NCBI GenBank assembly: GCA_021647705.1
Contig: JAKIUF010000001.1
Location: 1 to 64,000 of the forward strand
Length of the DNA stretch: 64,000 bases
Direction: 5' to 3'
From: Gammaproteobacteria bacterium
Lineage (GTDB): Bacteria; Pseudomonadota; Gammaproteobacteria; SZUA-152
Each line of letters opens with the position of its first letter. Positions within the stretch are counted from its first letter, which is position 1. The position numbers were made by a program, and so were the translations under genes. Below are positions 44,731-53,718 of the stretch, in pieces. A model generated the notes under the pieces. That model saw nothing but the letters and a program-made list of their open reading frames with translations, did not search any database and was not told where the DNA came from.

Positions 44731-47220
44731 ATGTCCAAAAAACGTTCAAAACCAGCCCGCGATCCCCATGCCGAGCGCGAGGCACGCAAATACGATAACC
44801 CCATTGCCAGCCGTGAGCTGATCCTCGAAACCCTGGCCGCAGCCGGTGAGCCCATGACCTGGGAGCAGGTGGCTGAGGCGCTGGATCTTCTTGAGGAGGA
44901 TCAAACCATTGCTCTGACCCGCCGCCTGCGGGCCATGGAGCGCGATGGTCAAGTGGTGCGCAATCGGCGTCATGCCTATGGTCCGCTGGACAAAATGGAT
45001 CTGGTGCGTGGTCGTATCCAGGCTCATCCTGATGGTTTCGGGTTTCTGGTACCCGATGATGGCAGTGATGATTTATTCATGTCGGCACGGGAAATGCGCG
45101 CGCTGATGCATCGTGACCGTGTGGTGGCACATGTTTCCGGTATTGATCGCCGTGGTCGCCGTGAAGGTGCGGTGGTGGAGGTGCTGGAGCGCAATACTCA
45201 TCAGGTAGTGGGTCGTTTCCAGCTAGATAATGGTCTGGCTTTCGTGATTCCTGATAATAAACGTATTGTGCATGATATCGCCGTGTCGCCGGAAAATATG
45301 GGGGCTGCCGAGCACGGTCAGATTGTGCTGGTGGAGCTGGTGCAACAGCCCAGCCGTCGCCGCCAGCCCATGGGGCGTGTTATCGAGACCTTGGGTGACC
45401 ACATGGCACCGGGGATGGAAATTGATATCGCGTTGCGCTCTCATGAGCTGCCGCATGACTGGCCAGAAGAAGTGGATGACGAGATTGCCTCACTTAAAGC
45501 CGAGGTACCGGAGTCCGCCAAGCAGGGACGTGAAGATATTCGTGATTTGCCACTGGTGACTATTGACGGTGCAGATGCGCGTGATTTTGATGACGCCGTA
45601 TTTTGTGAGCCAAAAGGTAAAGACTGGCGTCTGCTGGTGGCTATTGCTGATGTTTCACATTATGTGGCAGTGGATTCCGAGTTGGATAAAGAGGCCATCG
45701 AAAGAGGTAACTCTGTGTATTTCCCTGGCCGGGTGATTCCCATGCTGCCGGAGGTGCTGTCCAACGGACTGTGTTCCATTAATCCGAAAGTGGATCGTTT
45801 GTGCATGGTTTGCGAGATGATCGTCGGCAGCGGCGGCAAGGTCAAAAGCCATCGTTTCTTTGAAGGTTTGATGCGTTCCCACGCACGACTGACTTATGAT
45901 CAGGTGGCAGCCATGCTGGATGGGGACAAAGCCTTGTGCGAAGAATATGCTGCCCAGTTGCCGCATTTGCAAAACCTGCACAAGCTGTATCGTGTCTTTG
46001 ACCGTCGTCGCAAACGTCGTGGTGCCATTGAATTTGAAACCACCGAAACCACCATCGTTTTTGGTGAGGGTAAAAAAATTGACTGCATTGTGCCGCTGGT
46101 ACGCAATGACGCGCACAAGATGATCGAAGAGTGCATGATCGCCGCCAACGTGGAAGCCGCCAAATTCCTTGCCGCTAACGATATGCCTACGTTGTATCGT
46201 ATTCACGAGCCCCCCAAAGAAGAAAAGCTCACCGATTTACGGGCATTTTTATCCGAGCTGGGGCTGAACCTGCCCGGTGGCGATACGCCCGAGGCACAAA
46301 ATTATTCCAAATTACTGGCGGAAGTACGCGAGCGCCCCGACGCACATCTGATTCAAACGGTGATGCTGCGCAGTCTCAAACAGGCGGTGTACAGCCCTGA
46401 AAATAAAGGCCATTTTGGTTTGTCGCTGGAAGAATACGCGCATTTCACATCACCTATTCGTCGTTATCCTGATTTGCTGGTGCATCGCGCCATTCGTCAT
46501 GTGCTGCGTGCAAGTGGGGGGAAAAAGAAATCCGGGATGGCGCGGGTAACGCGCGCGCTGAAAAAGCTGGTGGGCAGTGGCCCGGCCAAAACTTTTCATT
46601 ACAGCACCGCTGATATGCAAAAACTGGGCGAAAATTGCTCGATGACAGAACGTCGTGCCGATGAAGCCACCCGTGATGTTACTGACTGGCTCAAGTGCGA
46701 GTACATGATGGACAAGGTAGGCGAAGATTTTGATGGCATTGTTACCTCGGTGCTGGGTTTTGGCTTGTTTGTAGAACTGGCCGATATTTACGTCGAAGGG
46801 CTGGTGCATATTACTTCGCTGCGCAACGACTATTACCATTTTGATGCGGCCAAACATACGCTCACTGGCGAACACAGCCGCAAGTCCTACCAGTTGGGTG
46901 GTAGGGTGCGGGTGAAAGTTGTGAGAGTGGACCTGGACGATAAAAAGATCGACTTTGAAATGCTGGATGACGAAGGTGAATCCCTGCCCAGTGAGCGACC
47001 AGCCCGTGCCGGAAAAAAGAAGGGTGTTAAACGAAGTCGTAAAAAACCTGCTGAAAAAGCAGAAAAAAAGACTGTAAAAAAGAAGGTCGCCAAGAAAAAA
47101 GCAAGTAAGAAAAAAGTAGTAAAAAAGAAAGCGGTCGTTAAAAACCCGGTGGATGATAAACAAGGCACGGTGAAGAAAAAACGTCGTCGCCGCCGCAAGC
47201 CTAAACCCAGCAGCGAATGA
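44731..47220 (+). CDS. rnr: ribonuclease R
   Basis: An 829-residue RNase R. The N-terminal winged helix (REL-ILETLAAAGEPMTWEQVAEALDL) is followed by two cold-shock domains (RIQAHPDGFGFLVPDDG...), the RNB catalytic domain with DGADARDFDDAVF carrying the metal-binding aspartates, an S1 domain (GEDFDGIVTSVLGFGLFVELADIYVEGLVHI) and a long Lys-rich C-terminal tail (~755-829). It degrades structured RNA 3' to 5' in mRNA and rRNA quality control. The basic tail is as expected for RNase R rather than RNase II. The last codon overlaps the rlmB start (ATGA), so the two are translationally coupled. Confidence 0.96.
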   Translation: MSKKRSKPARDPHAEREARKYDNPIASRELILETLAAAGEPMTWEQVAEALDLLEEDQTIALTRRLRAMERDGQVVRNRRHAYGPLDKMDLVRGRIQAHPDGFGFLVPDDGSDDLFMSAREMRALMHRDRVVAHVSGIDRRGRREGAVVEVLERNTHQVVGRFQLDNGLAFVIPDNKRIVHDIAVSPENMGAAEHGQIVLVELVQQPSRRRQPMGRVIETLGDHMAPGMEIDIALRSHELPHDWPEEVDDEIASLKAEVPESAKQGREDIRDLPLVTIDGADARDFDDAVFCEPKGKDWRLLVAIADVSHYVAVDSELDKEAIERGNSVYFPGRVIPMLPEVLSNGLCSINPKVDRLCMVCEMIVGSGGKVKSHRFFEGLMRSHARLTYDQVAAMLDGDKALCEEYAAQLPHLQNLHKLYRVFDRRRKRRGAIEFETTETTIVFGEGKKIDCIVPLVRNDAHKMIEECMIAANVEAAKFLAANDMPTLYRIHEPPKEEKLTDLRAFLSELGLNLPGGDTPEAQNYSKLLAEVRERPDAHLIQTVMLRSLKQAVYSPENKGHFGLSLEEYAHFTSPIRRYPDLLVHRAIRHVLRASGGKKKSGMARVTRALKKLVGSGPAKTFHYSTADMQKLGENCSMTERRADEATRDVTDWLKCEYMMDKVGEDFDGIVTSVLGFGLFVELADIYVEGLVHITSLRNDYYHFDAAKHTLTGEHSRKSYQLGGRVRVKVVRVDLDDKKIDFEMLDDEGESLPSERPARAGKKKGVKRSRKKPAEKAEKKTVKKKVAKKKASKKKVVKKKAVVKNPVDDKQGTVKKKRRRRRKPKPSSE

Positions 47221-47966
47221 GCGATTATCTTTACGGCCTGCACGCCGTACAAGCGGTACTGGAACGGGTTCCCGGTGACGTGTCGGAACTATGGGTGGAT
47301 AGCAAACGTCACGATCAGCGCATTGCCACTATTCTTCAGTTGGCCAAGGAAGCCAGCGTCACCGTGCATGCGGTGGACAAGCGCAAGCTAGAAACGCTAG
47401 TGCCGAATGGCCGACACCAGGGCGTGGTGGCACAGGCTGTCGCACCCAGAGTGCATTCCGACGCCGAATTGAGTGCGTTGCTGGGCAGTATTTCTGAACC
47501 CCCGTTCCTGTTAATTCTCGATGGAGTTACCGATCCACATAACCTCGGTGCCTGCTTACGCAGTGCCGATGCTGCCGGTGTACAGGCGGTTATTGCTCCC
47601 AAAGACCGTGCAGCTTCATTGACGCCCACGGTAATCAAAGTGGCCAGCGGTGCAGCGCAAACTGTGCCCTTTGTACAGGTCACCAACCTTGCCCGTTGTC
47701 TGCGGGATCTGAAAGAACGTGGTATCTGGCTGGTGGGGCTGGATGGTTATGCTGAACAGACGGTATATGACACCGACCTCAAAGGCCCACTGGCTATGGT
47801 TATGGGGGCAGAAGGGCAGGGCTTGCGGCGACTCTCCAAAGAACACTGTGATTTTCTGGTGAATATTCCCATGGCAGGCACTGTGGAAAGCCTTAATGTT
47901 TCTGTAGCCACTGGTGTGTGCCTGTTTGAAGCACTGCGGCAGCGTAGGGTGGGCACTGCCCCATAG
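47217..47966 (+). CDS. rlmB: 23S rRNA (guanosine-2251-2'-O)-methyltransferase RlmB
   Basis: A 249-residue SpoU/TrmH-family methyltransferase. The N-terminal L30e-like domain begins YLYGLHAVQAVLE. The knotted SPOUT domain has ILDGVTDPHNLGACLRSADAAGVQAVI (motif 1), AMVMGAEGQGLRRL (motif 2) and VNIPMAGTVESLNVSVATGVCLFEALRQ (motif 3). It methylates the 2'-O of G2251 in 23S rRNA. It overlaps rnr by 4 bases, the standard gammaproteobacterial arrangement. A damaged copy of its last ~90 codons follows at 48279-48560. Confidence 0.96.
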   Translation: MSDYLYGLHAVQAVLERVPGDVSELWVDSKRHDQRIATILQLAKEASVTVHAVDKRKLETLVPNGRHQGVVAQAVAPRVHSDAELSALLGSISEPPFLLILDGVTDPHNLGACLRSADAAGVQAVIAPKDRAASLTPTVIKVASGAAQTVPFVQVTNLARCLRDLKERGIWLVGLDGYAEQTVYDTDLKGPLAMVMGAEGQGLRRLSKEHCDFLVNIPMAGTVESLNVSVATGVCLFEALRQRRVGTAP

Positions 47967-47979
47967 GTGATGCTCCTTT

Positions 47980-48240
47980 TCACCTTTCATTCTTAATTTT
48001 GTTATAGGCCTGGCGGGCATATGAATTTAGCCTCCCATCTCGCCTTTTTGCCAAAGCATTAATTTTCTCCAAGCTGGTATTTGCCAACTTTCCGTATTCA
48101 GATAAAGCAGCCTGGCCCGAAACATTGTTGTTTGGGTCTTCTAATCATTTATCGAATGGTGCTATCGCGTTTGGTAAAACATCCGCATAAAGCGCCACGC
48201 CATAGGCACCATTTTCTCTTATCGTGTGCTGCTCGGTATG
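47980..48240 (-). pseudogene. possible HEAT-repeat protein remnant
   Basis: On the minus strand one frame reads RENGAYGVALYADVLPNAIAPFDK, one stop codon, then LEDPNNNVSGQAALSEYGKLAN and LEKINALAKRRDGRLN, ending at 47980. The LEDPNNNV..AALSEYGKLA pattern recalls HEAT-repeat helices. One internal stop and no start make it a likely gene fragment; confidence is low because it is short. Confidence 0.35.
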
Positions 48241-48278
48241 ACAACATGGCTACAATTTCACAGTGTGGATCAATTGTG

Positions 48279-48560
48279 TGGGTAACCAATCGCGCCCGTT
48301 GCCCGCAGGATCTGAAAACGTGTGGTAACTGGCTGGTGGGGCTGAATTATAACACCAATGCCAAAGGTCTACTGGCTATCGTTATGAGGGCAGAGGGCAG
48401 AGGGCAGAGGGCAGAGGGCAGAGGGCAGAGGGCAGAGGGCCATGACTTTCTGGTGAATATTCCTATGGTAGGCACTGTGAAAAGTCTTAATATTTTCGTG
48501 CTCACACAGTGTGCGCCTGTTTGAAGTACTGCAGTAGCGTAGGGTGGGCATTGCCCACCA
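48279..48560 (+). pseudogene. partial duplicate of rlmB (3' end), frameshifted
   Basis: Translated across frames it reads VTNRARCPQDLK..GNWLVGLN, KGLLAIVMRAEG, then HDFLVNIPMVGTVKSLN, matching RlmB VTNLARCLRDLK...IWLVGLD, KGPLAMVMGAEG and CDFLVNIPMAGTVESLN in order. Frameshifts and a 7-bp repeat expansion between the last two blocks make it non-functional. Its end also copies the sequence after the rlmB stop (GCGTAGGGTGGGCA...GCCC). Confidence 0.8.
48386..48440 (+). repeat. heptanucleotide tandem repeat (GAGGGCA, about 8 copies)
   Basis: Perfect tandem GAGGGCA units inside the rlmB remnant, placed where intact rlmB encodes GAEGQG. The expansion probably arose by slippage after the copy lost function. 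Confidence 0.9.
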
Positions 48561-48714
48561 ATGACACTGGCCATAAGCGCGTCGAAAGACCAAATGTCGA
48601 ATTAGTTCATGTTTTGAAATAATGCTATGAAATAGTGCGATCCTTAATGTTACTAAGTTAAGAATGGCTTATTCAGCTGGTTATACAGACACTCCTATAA
48701 AAAACCATCCATAT

Positions 48715-48880
48715 TATATACCCGTAGCGTTTGGGATTTAGGTTTAAGTGTGCGTCATATTTTCTCCATGGCAAGGCAAAATGACGCGGAATAGTCGTTC
48801 TATTGCAAGGAGTTTCAACGCAGCCATGGGGTAAATAGGGCGTATAATTAGACCTAAATCTCAATCGCTACGGGTATATA
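48715..48880. mobile_element. MITE-like element with ~30-bp terminal inverted repeats
   Basis: A 166-bp element bounded by TATATACCCGTAGCGTTTGG (left) and its near complement (CGCTACGGGTATATA) at right; arms of about 30 bp pair with few mismatches. Inside is a second inverted repeat, GCGTCATATTTT / AAAATGACGC. A half copy lies at 53636-53700. No coding capacity, so if mobile it depends on a transposase elsewhere. Confidence 0.65.
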
Positions 48881-49007
48881 GGTATCATGAAATAATATGC
48901 CCGGTTACTGTCTTGATGTCTTGAAAGGAGTGTAATTATTTCACTGAATTTCAAAAATAAGCATGCTAATTTCCAAAACGATTCAGAGTTAAAGCAAGGA
49001 GCGTCTC

Positions 49008-52000
49008 TTGAAGAGGTGTATGTCAATAAAAACGGTGCGTCCCAGTTTTCGGCATGTGTATTTTCGTGAGCGTGTGTTTAACGAAATTGACCAACAATGC
49101 GATTATCCAATGATCTGGGTAGAAGGTCAACCAGGATGTGGAAAAACTACGTTGATTAGCTCATATCTGGAAAAAATTAATGGTAATTATCTTTGGTACC
49201 GAATCAGCGAATCAGATAACAATCTAGTTGAGTTTTTATACCGGTTTTCATCTGCATTGAGTGACTTTTTACCAAAAAGCTCACAATCACTTCGTATGTT
49301 ATCTCTACCTTTTCAGCCTGAACCTGAATCTTTGTTTAAATCCATGTTTAAAGAACTTCACCAAAATATTTCACCGCCTTTTTATCTGATATTTGATGAT
49401 TTTCATTTAATATCCAATAACGATTTTCATAATATGTTAGTTGAAGCTTTAATCCCAATGGATGTTGGGAATATAAATATATTCATTATCAGCCGTCATA
49501 AACCCGCCGATCCATATTCCCGACTTAGAGCCCGACAAAAATTCTCACGACTCGGAAAAAAATATTTAGACTGGAGTGAGGATGAGGTTATTGCATTAAC
49601 CCAAATGTTATCGGATGACGAAAAATCCAAAGATCTGGGTAAAGCTTTTTTTGAAATCACGCATGGCTGGGTATCGGGTGTGATATTGCTTATTGAAATG
49701 CTAAAAGAAAAATCTTCCACAGTAAGTAGTGTCACGCTACTTGATAAAAGTTTTCTATTCGAATATTTTGCCAGTGAAATATTTTCAAGCATGAGCGAAA
49801 CTACCCAGAAACTATTAATTAAAGCCTCTTTTTTTAATGAGGTGGATGTAAAGCAAAGAAAATTTTTACTTGATAAAAAAAGACTGAAAACGGTTCTTGA
49901 AGAATTGTGTAACCGAAATTATTTTGTCAACGATAACTATAATAATAAGTCTGTTTATACATTTCACCCGCTATTTAAAGAATTTTTGCAAAAAAAATCA
50001 TTTTCTTACTTCAGTAAAGATGAGTTAAATGAATTCAGGAATGAAATGGCTCATTCTCTGTGCAGTGCCGCTCACTACGAGCGTGCTATAGAATTATATC
50101 TTAAGGCTAGCAATTGGGAAAAAGCAGCTCATATTATTATTCAGCAGGCGGATATTTTGTTTTCCCAAGGAAAAATGCCTCTCATTTTACATTGGATCAA
50201 ACAATTTAACAAGGATGCTTATAATAAATATACTTGGCTACATTACTGGGAAGCGATGTGTTACCTAGCCACAGATCAAAATAAATCTTATTCAATGCTC
50301 CTCAATATCTTTAAAAAATTTCAACAAGAAAGAGATTTAAACGGCGAATATTATACCATTTGCAGCTTGCTGGAATCCATTGTTTTCAGTTTCAATTATT
50401 ATGATAGATTAATCCCCTGGATTGATATTGTTACTGAAAAATATAATAAAAACATCAAGCCAAAAAATATTGTGTTACAGGTAAGATTAGCTGCCAATAT
50501 GCATACAGCATTACTTTTTAGTAATCCAACACATAAAGACCTGGAGAAATGGGAGAAAAATGTTTGCTACCTTATGAAGGTTTTAAAAATTACGCTTAAT
50601 AATGATCATTGTGTATTGGTTGGCATCAATCTTTTTTATCAATATTTATGGAGTGGAGAAAAATCAAAGGCGGAAAAAATTATTAAAATAACTCACATTG
50701 ACAAATTTAGCGGGACATCGAACCCGGTCAGTCAAGGTGCTTGGTATGTCATGGTTTCGGTAAATGCATGGATGAACGGTGATGCAAATAAGGCAAAACA
50801 GGCCGCTGATGACGGATTAAAAGTCGCCGAAGAGAGCGGAATTTATTTTTGGTTTGATCTACTTTTGTTACAAAAAACATATGCCTGCCTTATCAATATG
50901 GAATTAGAGGAAGCACAGGGTCTACTAACGATTGTTGCACGTCGTGAAAATGCTGATTCTCAACTTATTGCCTCAATGTATTATGATGCATACAGTCAAT
51001 GGGAATATTTACAGGGGGATCTTGATAGCGCCCTCGAACATAAAAAACTCTGTATGATTGAAATTAATAAAATGACCATGCCTTATGCTATTCCAGGGTA
51101 TCGGCTGGGATTGGCAGAAATTCAAATTGCACGCGGAGAATATAAGCAAGCGAAAGACAGTTTGATATTATCGCGTAAAGAATGTGAAAAAATGCGCAGC
51201 GATATTTATCTTTATCGTTGCAGTTTACTGGAGTCTCAACTTTCTATTGAAACCGGAAATAATGTTGACGCAATAAAACATATGACAGTGGCCATGGGCT
51301 TAGCGGAATTCAGAGGTTTCGAAAGCCACCCCTGGTGGAACGCAAAAAATATTTCTTTGTTGTATGAATTTGCGCTCAAAGAAAATATCAATACAGATTA
51401 TGTGATTCACTGTATAAAAAAACGTAATTTACAGGTCAATATCCATTTGATTGAATATGAAAACTGGGATTGGCCTGTTAAGATTTATACTTTCGGTAGT
51501 TTTCGTATCATTATCAATCACATTTTGCTACCTCTTACCGGAAAATCTCAACGTAAACCCTTAATTCTTTTAAAGGCTCTCTTGTCTTTCGGTATGTGGC
51601 GCATCAGCCAATCTCACTTGGCTGGAAGGTTGTGGCCGGAAGCAGATGGTCCAGAATCGCTGCAAGCACTTTACGTTAATACTCACAGGTTAAGGCGTCT
51701 ACTGGGTACCAAATCCATTTTGGTTAAAGATGGTTATATTGGGCTAAACCCTGAAATAGTCTGGGTTGATGCCGGGCTGGCAACATACTATGTTGCTAAA
51801 CTCATGGATGCCCTACACAAAAAACCAACCGTCCAAAAAAAATCGAAGTGGGGAAACAATTTGCTGAATTTATATGCCGGGAAATTTCTTGAAAGTGAAC
51901 AAGATGATGTTTGGTGTTTCCAGTATAGTGAAGAGTTACACAATAAAGTACTGACCAGTTTAAAGCTATATGCTGGCTACCTCAGTGAACAACATCAATA

Positions 52001-52232
52001 TGAAAAATCTTTAGCGTTGCTGAAAAGAATAACTCAACTGGATATTCTGGATGAAAAAATATATCAGGATCAAATAACACTATTAATTTCACTTAAACGA
52101 TACCCGGAAGCAATTACTGTTTATAATGAATGCAGGAGTTTGTTATCCCGAGTTCTTGGCGTTATGCCTTCCGCCACTTTATCATCGCTGTTAAAGGATG
52201 AATTGCATAAAGAGAAAACAACCAATCATTAA
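49008..52232 (+). CDS. large STAND-type transcriptional regulator with BTAD output domain
   Basis: A 1074-residue regulator. TTG 49008 is chosen because AAGGAG lies 6 bases upstream; ATG 49020 is the alternative. The N-terminal AAA/STAND ATPase has Walker A EGQPGCGKTTL (39-49) and Walker B FYLIFDDFH (125-133), MalT-like. Residues ~350-800 are helical repeats of TPR type. The C-terminus combines a winged helix (~828-920, IYTFGSFRIIIN...HRLRRLLG) with a bacterial transcriptional activator domain (BTAD, ~930-1070, ending YPEAITVYNECRSLLSRVLGVMPSATL). Such proteins activate target promoters after ATP and ligand binding, often for secondary metabolism or carbohydrate genes. The DNA is AT-rich. Nearby candidate targets are the secreted protein at 52524 and the peptide-export locus. 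Confidence 0.82.
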   Translation: MKRCMSIKTVRPSFRHVYFRERVFNEIDQQCDYPMIWVEGQPGCGKTTLISSYLEKINGNYLWYRISESDNNLVEFLYRFSSALSDFLPKSSQSLRMLSLPFQPEPESLFKSMFKELHQNISPPFYLIFDDFHLISNNDFHNMLVEALIPMDVGNINIFIISRHKPADPYSRLRARQKFSRLGKKYLDWSEDEVIALTQMLSDDEKSKDLGKAFFEITHGWVSGVILLIEMLKEKSSTVSSVTLLDKSFLFEYFASEIFSSMSETTQKLLIKASFFNEVDVKQRKFLLDKKRLKTVLEELCNRNYFVNDNYNNKSVYTFHPLFKEFLQKKSFSYFSKDELNEFRNEMAHSLCSAAHYERAIELYLKASNWEKAAHIIIQQADILFSQGKMPLILHWIKQFNKDAYNKYTWLHYWEAMCYLATDQNKSYSMLLNIFKKFQQERDLNGEYYTICSLLESIVFSFNYYDRLIPWIDIVTEKYNKNIKPKNIVLQVRLAANMHTALLFSNPTHKDLEKWEKNVCYLMKVLKITLNNDHCVLVGINLFYQYLWSGEKSKAEKIIKITHIDKFSGTSNPVSQGAWYVMVSVNAWMNGDANKAKQAADDGLKVAEESGIYFWFDLLLLQKTYACLINMELEEAQGLLTIVARRENADSQLIASMYYDAYSQWEYLQGDLDSALEHKKLCMIEINKMTMPYAIPGYRLGLAEIQIARGEYKQAKDSLILSRKECEKMRSDIYLYRCSLLESQLSIETGNNVDAIKHMTVAMGLAEFRGFESHPWWNAKNISLLYEFALKENINTDYVIHCIKKRNLQVNIHLIEYENWDWPVKIYTFGSFRIIINHILLPLTGKSQRKPLILLKALLSFGMWRISQSHLAGRLWPEADGPESLQALYVNTHRLRRLLGTKSILVKDGYIGLNPEIVWVDAGLATYYVAKLMDALHKKPTVQKKSKWGNNLLNLYAGKFLESEQDDVWCFQYSEELHNKVLTSLKLYAGYLSEQHQYEKSLALLKRITQLDILDEKIYQDQITLLISLKRYPEAITVYNECRSLLSRVLGVMPSATLSSLLKDELHKEKTTNH

Positions 52233-52523
52233 TGATAAAATGATTGCAGTATCAAACAATTAACAGGTCAATACATGCCAGGAAAATGGCACTATAAATA
52301 GAAGGCGAATTTGCCTGAAGTGTAGTACAGAAAACCGAACAGGACTGTAACAGGGTAATAGCATTTTAAATAGTTGCTATTACCCCGATTATACAATTGT
52401 AGTCTATAGTGCCTTGTCTTTAATAGCTAAATTGTTTGTTGGACAGTCAATATTTCAGTCGTAAATCAGATGATTAATTCAATTCGTTAGATGTTATGAA
52501 TTACTTTCCTGATTTAACTGCCA

Positions 52524-53129
52524 TTAAGGAGTGGCGTCTATATTAAGTGGGAAGTCAATTCCACTAAAAGTAACTTTTTGTGCGGCATTTGATCGCTTGA
52601 TTTTAACTAAAAAGTGGTATAAACGGTCTTTTCTTAATGAATGATTTAGAGGGATAGTTTTTGTTGTGTTGGTTAAAATGCCGGGAAGACACAGGGAGCC
52701 AATATCTCCAGCTGTCCACGATGTCCATTTGTTACCCACTGACTGCATTCCTCCTGTATTACGATAGCGTAACTGTACTTGTACACCCATAAGACTTGAG
52801 CAATTATTCGGATCTTTATAATATACCCGGTAAGAGGTCATTCGCATAGTAGGGTTATTCCATTTTTGAGTATTCAAGCTGACACCTGACTTCCAACCGT
52901 TTAAAGGTAATGCACAAAGTAATGATGCAGTTCCTATTTTGTTGTTTTTAAAAACATATGCGCCATTTTTGATAGTGACTTTATCGAGTGTTTCACTATT
53001 TGCAGGCAAACAAGCATTTGCAGGTATTGTGTAGGCCGCTAGATTAACGTCATTTGCAAATGCTATAGATGAAAACAATGACGTGCTTATTACTAATGCA
53101 CCAACAGTTTTTTGGTTGAGTATATACAT
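52524..53129 (-). CDS. small secreted protein of unknown function
   Basis: 201 residues with a strong AAGGAG ribosome-binding site before ATG 53129. The signal peptide ends IAFA (residue 25). The mature part has five cysteines, is rich in Asn, Thr and Ser, and has beta-strand character (MRMTSYRVYYKDPNNCSSLMGVQVQLRYRNTGG). I do not recognise a family. It is convergent with the BTAD regulator, shares its AT-rich composition, and is a plausible regulated product. No double-glycine-type leader is present, unlike the peptide at 42927. Confidence 0.65.
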   Translation of the reverse strand: MYILNQKTVGALVISTSLFSSIAFANDVNLAAYTIPANACLPANSETLDKVTIKNGAYVFKNNKIGTASLLCALPLNGWKSGVSLNTQKWNNPTMRMTSYRVYYKDPNNCSSLMGVQVQLRYRNTGGMQSVGNKWTSWTAGDIGSLCLPGILTNTTKTIPLNHSLRKDRLYHFLVKIKRSNAAQKVTFSGIDFPLNIDATP

Positions 53130-53718
53130 TTATGATCTCCTTGACGGAAGTTTAATAAAATGAATCCAGAGTTCTCACATTAAGTGAGTATTTCCTGAAA
53201 ACAAGATCAGTATATGTGGCTGTACCTTACAAATCGTATACAAAAATCAATTTTTATTTTAATTAAATCAATGTATGCGCGTATTACTACAGCATAGCGG
53301 AGGATTGTAGTGTGGAGGTTTACCACATCTGTGGGAAACTTGGCTTTAACACAAGTATCACTCGTGTGGGAAATTTTGATCTATGCCAACTTTTGGTAAT
53401 AAGTATTTTAACCTTCGGCAGGCAAAGGTTTATTGTGCTTCATGATTGATTGCCGCCTGATTTGATAAATCTACATGATATCGCTCGTAACTCTGAGTGT
53501 AATTCAGGTGTTTTACCTATTTTAATAGGTCTCGGTTGACCATTGTCCGCCAATGAGGTTTCGTCACTGAAATCAACAAAGAATGCATTGAAATGACACA
53601 AGCCAGGAGCGTTGATCCTCTGGCTACGCGAATATACTCATAGTGTTTGGGAATTAGGTCTGAATGTGCGTCATATATTATCGGAAGAGCCAAGTCTCTC
53701 TGTTTTTAAGTCAAGTGG
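53130..53718. other. intergenic with half MITE copy
   Basis: No gene recognised. Bases 53636-53700 (TAGTGTTTGGGAATTAGGTC, then GTGCGTCATATATTATCG) match the left half of the element at 48715-48880; the right half is missing. The promoter of the secreted protein gene lies at the left end. Confidence 0.5.

Noticed and set aside
48081-48524. 147-codon plus-strand frame as a gene
   Set aside because: Its second half is the frameshifted rlmB duplicate and the GAGGGCA repeat; the first half has no coding character on this strand.
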